DNA from: Bacteroidaceae bacterium
GTDB taxonomy: Bacteria; Bacteroidota; Bacteroidia; Bacteroidales; Bacteroidaceae
Reading direction: 5' to 3'
Assembly (NCBI GenBank): GCA_024398615.1
Contig: JAKSIU010000021.1
Span: 1-45,933, forward strand
DNA length: 45,933 nt
Shown here: one piece after another, positions 43,512 to 45,933 of the stretch
Position numbering within the stretch: the first letter of the stretch is position 1
How the letters are laid out: the number at the start of each line of letters is the position of its first letter
Position numbers and translations under genes: made by a program
The notes under the pieces: model-generated
The model's input: the letters and a program-made list of their open reading frames with translations, nothing else
The model's database searches: none
Told to the model about the DNA's origin: nothing

Positions 43512-45305
43512 TTATCTGGCGGCACGCTTGCGCTCCAGTTCATTCAGAATGACCTTGCGCATTCTCATGCTCTTTGGAGTCACTTCAACATACTCATCGT
43601 TCTTGATGTACTCAAGGGCTTCTTCAAGTGAGAAGATTACAGGAGGAGCAATATGTGCCTTGTCATCGCTTCCGCTGGCACGCATATTGGTGAGCTGCTT
43701 GCTCTTGGTCACGTTGATTACCAGATCGTTCTCATGAACATGTTCACCGACCACCTGACCGGCATAGACCTGATCCTGAGGATTGATGAAGAACTTGCCG
43801 CGGTCCTGCAGCTTGTCCAGAGCGTATGCGAACACCGTTCCGGTCTCCATGGCAACCATTGAACCGTTGGTGCGGCGCTCAATCTCTCCCTTGTATGGCT
43901 GATACTCCTTGAATCGGTGTGCCATGATGGCCTCACCCTGCGAAGCTGTCAGCACATTTGTACGGAGTCCGATGATACCGCGTGAAGGTATGTCAAACAC
44001 AATGACCACACGGTCACCCTGAGTATCCATCGATGTCATCTCACCCTTGCGCTTGGTGCACAGGTCAATCATCTTGCTGGCAAATTCCTCGGGAACACTT
44101 ATTGTAAGCTCTTCAATAGGTTCGCACTGTTTTCCGTCAATCTGCTTCATGATTACCTGAGGCTGGCCTACCTGAAGCTCATAACCCTCACGGCGCATGG
44201 TCTCGATAAGGATTGACAGATGCAGGACACCGCGTCCCGATACCACCCACTTGCCATCCTCCTCGGCACGACTCACGCGAAGTGCCAGATTCTTGTCAAG
44301 TTCCAGATCAAGACGTTCCTGGATATGACGTGAAGTCACATACTTGCCCTCCTTGCCGAAGAACGGCGAATCGTTGATGGAGAACAGCATGCTCATTGTA
44401 GGTTCATCTATGGCGATTGGCGGAAGCGGCTCCGGATTGTTCAGATCACAGATGGTATCACCGATCTCGAACTTCTCAAGTCCGATGATTGCGCATATGT
44501 CACCGGCTTCGACCTGCTCCACGCGCTTGCGGCCCATGCCGACAAATGTATGCAGTTCCTTGATCTTGACTTTCTCGATGCTGCCGTCACGGTGTGCAAG
44601 GTTGCACATCATGCCCTCCGTAATCTGACCGCGGTTGATTCGGCCCACAGCAATACGTCCGGTATATGATGAATAGTCAAGTGAAGTCACCAGCATCTGC
44701 AGATTGCCTTCCTGCTTCTTCGGTGCGGGAATGTTCTCAATGATCGAATCCAGAAGAGCGTAGATATTGTCAGAAGGCTGTTTCCAGTCAGTACTCATCC
44801 AGCCCTGCTTGGCGCTGCCGTAGAGAACCGGGAAATCCAGCTGGTCCTCAGTTGCATCAAGAGCGAACATAAGATCGAACACCATCTCATAGACCTCTTC
44901 CGGACGACAGTTGGGCTTATCGACCTTATTCACTACAACGATTGGCTTCAGGCCTATCTGAAGGGCCTTCTGGAGTACGAAACGTGTCTGAGGCATGGGA
45001 CCTTCAAAGGCATCGACCAGAAGGATACAGCCGTCGGCCATATTCAGGACACGTTCAACCTCGCCACCGAAATCCGAGTGGCCCGGAGTGTCAATGATGT
45101 TGATCTTGACGTCCTTATAGATTATCGAGACATTCTTGGAAAGGATGGTTATGCCGCGCTCACGTTCCAGATCGTTGTTGTCAAGCATGAGTTCACCCTT
45201 GGCCTGGTTTTCACGGAAAAGGTTGCCGGCCATCATCATCTTGTCGACCAGAGTAGTCTTGCCATGGTCAACGTGCGCAATAATTGCGATGTTTCTTATA
45301 TCCAT
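43512..45305 (-). CDS. typA: Ribosome-associated GTPase TypA/BipA
   Basis: 597 aa, the family length. A translational GTPase that binds 70S ribosomes and helps 50S assembly and stress adaptation. G1 is [10 protein letters not shown] (10-19), G3 [10 protein letters not shown] (about 72-81) and G4 NKVDKP (about 128-133). Elongation-factor domains II, III and V follow, with the TypA-specific C-terminal region ([19 protein letters not shown], about 543-561; [13 protein letters not shown]). ATG at 45305. It is transcribed divergently from rpsO and leads into the lipoprotein gene. Confidence 0.98.
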   Translation of the reverse strand: MDIRNIAIIAHVDHGKTTLVDKMMMAGNLFRENQAKGELMLDNNDLERERGITILSKNVSIIYKDVKINIIDTPGHSDFGGEVERVLNMADGCILLVDAFEGPMPQTRFVLQKALQIGLKPIVVVNKVDKPNCRPEEVYEMVFDLMFALDATEDQLDFPVLYGSAKQGWMSTDWKQPSDNIYALLDSIIENIPAPKKQEGNLQMLVTSLDYSSYTGRIAVGRINRGQITEGMMCNLAHRDGSIEKVKIKELHTFVGMGRKRVEQVEAGDICAIIGLEKFEIGDTICDLNNPEPLPPIAIDEPTMSMLFSINDSPFFGKEGKYVTSRHIQERLDLELDKNLALRVSRAEEDGKWVVSGRGVLHLSILIETMRREGYELQVGQPQVIMKQIDGKQCEPIEELTISVPEEFASKMIDLCTKRKGEMTSMDTQGDRVVIVFDIPSRGIIGLRTNVLTASQGEAIMAHRFKEYQPYKGEIERRTNGSMVAMETGTVFAYALDKLQDRGKFFINPQDQVYAGQVVGEHVHENDLVINVTKSKQLTNMRASGSDDKAHIAPPVIFSLEEALEYIKNDEYVEVTPKSMRMRKVILNELERKRAAR

Positions 45306-45324
45306 TGTTATATTTTAGTGGCCG

Positions 45325-45332
45325 CAAAGTTA
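45325..45332 (-). promoter_or_regulatory. Possible -7 box of typA
   Basis: Minus-strand TAACTTTG matches TAnnTTTG and sits 19 bases upstream of the typA ATG. The nearest TTTG (45347-45350) is 14 bases away, short of the usual 19-21. Confidence 0.45.
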
Positions 45333-45376
45333 CTGGAATTATTTTACAAAAACGTTGTAAATTCAAAAAGAAGGGC

Positions 45377-45384
45377 TAACTTTG
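45377..45384 (+). promoter_or_regulatory. Probable -7 box of rpsO
   Basis: Plus-strand TAACTTTG lies 37 bases before the rpsO ATG. GTTG at 45354-45357, 19 bases upstream, is a weak -33 match. The 116-base typA-rpsO interval thus holds two divergent promoters about 45 bases apart. Confidence 0.55.
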
Positions 45385-45421
45385 CGCCCGCTAAACGAGT
45401 TTTCACAAAAATTTCAAGAAA

Positions 45422-45691
45422 ATGTATTTAGACAAAGAGAAAAAACAAGAGATCTTTGGACAGTACGGAAAGTCCAACACGGATACTGGCTCACCTGAAG
45501 CCCAGATAGCCCTGTTCTCATACCGTATTTCCCACTTGACGGAACATCTTAAGGAGAACCGTAAAGATTATAGCACTGAAAGGGCTCTGACCCAGCTGGT
45601 CGGCAAGCGCCGCGCTCTGCTCAACTACCTTAAGTCAAAGGATATTGAGCGTTACCGCGCAATTGTCAAGGCTCTGGGCCTGCGCAAGTAA
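45422..45691 (+). CDS. rpsO: 30S ribosomal protein S15
   Basis: 89 aa, exactly the usual length, and the only clear plus-strand gene. S15 binds 16S rRNA helices 20-22 early in small-subunit assembly. Family blocks are KSNTDTGSPEAQIALFSYRI (about 17-36), HLTEHLKENRKDYSTERAL (about 37-55) and VGKRRALLNYLKSKD (about 59-73). The leader is A-rich without a Shine-Dalgarno match, as normal in this phylum. A strong terminator follows 15 bases after the stop, so it is monocistronic here. Confidence 0.98.
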   Translation: MYLDKEKKQEIFGQYGKSNTDTGSPEAQIALFSYRISHLTEHLKENRKDYSTERALTQLVGKRRALLNYLKSKDIERYRAIVKALGLRK

Positions 45692-45705
45692 GGCTAAGAA
45701 CTGAA

Positions 45706-45743
45706 AAGAAGGGGGTTGATCACAAACGGTCAACCCCCTTCTT
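45706..45743 (+). terminator. Strong intrinsic terminator of rpsO
   Basis: A perfect 14-bp stem (45706-45719 with 45730-45743) with a 10-base loop lies 15 bases after the rpsO stop. The A-start and T-end of the arms give a partial U-tract; the sequence after the stem (ACGTTTA) is only weakly T-rich. Confidence 0.85.
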
Positions 45744-45748
45744 ACGTT

Positions 45749-45933
45749 TATGGCGGAATAGCGCATTTCTGCGTGCACGATCGTGAACGAGATCGTGGAC
45801 GAGATCGTGGACGATAGGGAGGAAAGTCATGCTGCAGGACCGATTCCATCCCTATCATATGGGTAGTATGGCGGAATGGCGCATTTCTGCATGCACGATA
45901 GGGAAGGAAACCATGCCACAGGACCGATTCCAT
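45749..45933. repeat. Imperfect long direct repeats with an embedded 12-base tandem repeat
   Basis: Unit A (45749-45849) and unit B (45867-45933, cut by the window end) both begin TATGGCGGAAT and end GGACCGATTCCAT, with starts 118 bases apart. Unit A carries 34 extra bases (about 45781-45814) made of nearly three copies of a 12-base motif CGTGGACGAGAT. A 17-base spacer separates the units. Because 34 is not a multiple of 3, the repeated stretch changes frame between units, so the open frame on minus here is not a conserved coding repeat. More units may lie beyond the window. Confidence 0.75.

Noticed and set aside
45748-45933. Minus-strand open frame with a repeated MESVL segment
   Set aside because: The repeated DNA units differ by 34 bases, so the frame is not kept between units; the repeats look non-coding.
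45749-45933. CRISPR array
   Set aside because: Only two long unequal units are present, the spacer is 17 bases, inner 12-base motifs are tandem without spacers, and no cas gene is nearby.

Overview
The window looks like a Bacteroidales genome, probably a gut or rumen Prevotellaceae-like lineage. Supporting signs are SusC/SusD pairs, Bacteroidetes-type promoters (minus-strand TTTG, about 20 bases, TAnnTTTG), absence of clear Shine-Dalgarno sites, DUF4271 and DUF4369-type proteins, and Por/T9SS-like C-terminal domains on very large secreted proteins. The genus is an inference. Almost everything is on the minus strand; only rpsO at the right end is on plus.

Positions 1-491 hold no gene but contain a long nested inverted repeat (211-396). 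From 492 to 4773 (minus) lie a CotH-kinase/lamin-tail surface protein with its own promoter and a three-gene ECF sigma factor cassette: sigma factor, one-TM putative anti-sigma protein and exported helical protein. From 4880 to 7870 are two exported GH43 glycosidases in one transcription unit. From 8005 to 16178 are two giant paralogous secreted proteins (1324 and 1342 aa), each with its own promoter signals and followed by a terminator or long spacer.

Positions 16306-34260 form one tightly packed eight-gene polysaccharide utilization operon. In transcription order it encodes: a GH43 enzyme without signal peptide, a four-part fasciclin (FAS1) lipoprotein, SusC, SusD, two more FAS1 lipoproteins with C-terminal beta-sandwich domains, a second SusC and a second SusD. 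The likely target is an arabinose- or xylose-containing plant glycan, because all three recognisable enzymes are GH43. In the model suggested by gene content, SusC/SusD pairs import oligosaccharides, FAS1 lipoproteins act as surface glycan-binding or adhesive partners, exported GH43s trim side chains, and the giant proteins bind glycan at the surface. The three FAS1 lipoproteins and the giant paralog pair are the least understood parts.

Positions 34261-34734 carry two intrinsic terminators, a candidate small RNA and tRNA-Gln(TTG). Positions 34735-45305 are ordinary housekeeping genes on minus: tyrS, a TatD-family hydrolase, yidD, rnpA, hemD, DUF4271, a LOG-family protein, ahcY, a ComM-like ATPase, a degenerate thioredoxin-fold lipoprotein and typA/bipA. 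Divergently, rpsO (plus) is followed by a strong terminator and then by an imperfect, apparently non-coding repeat array that runs off the window end.
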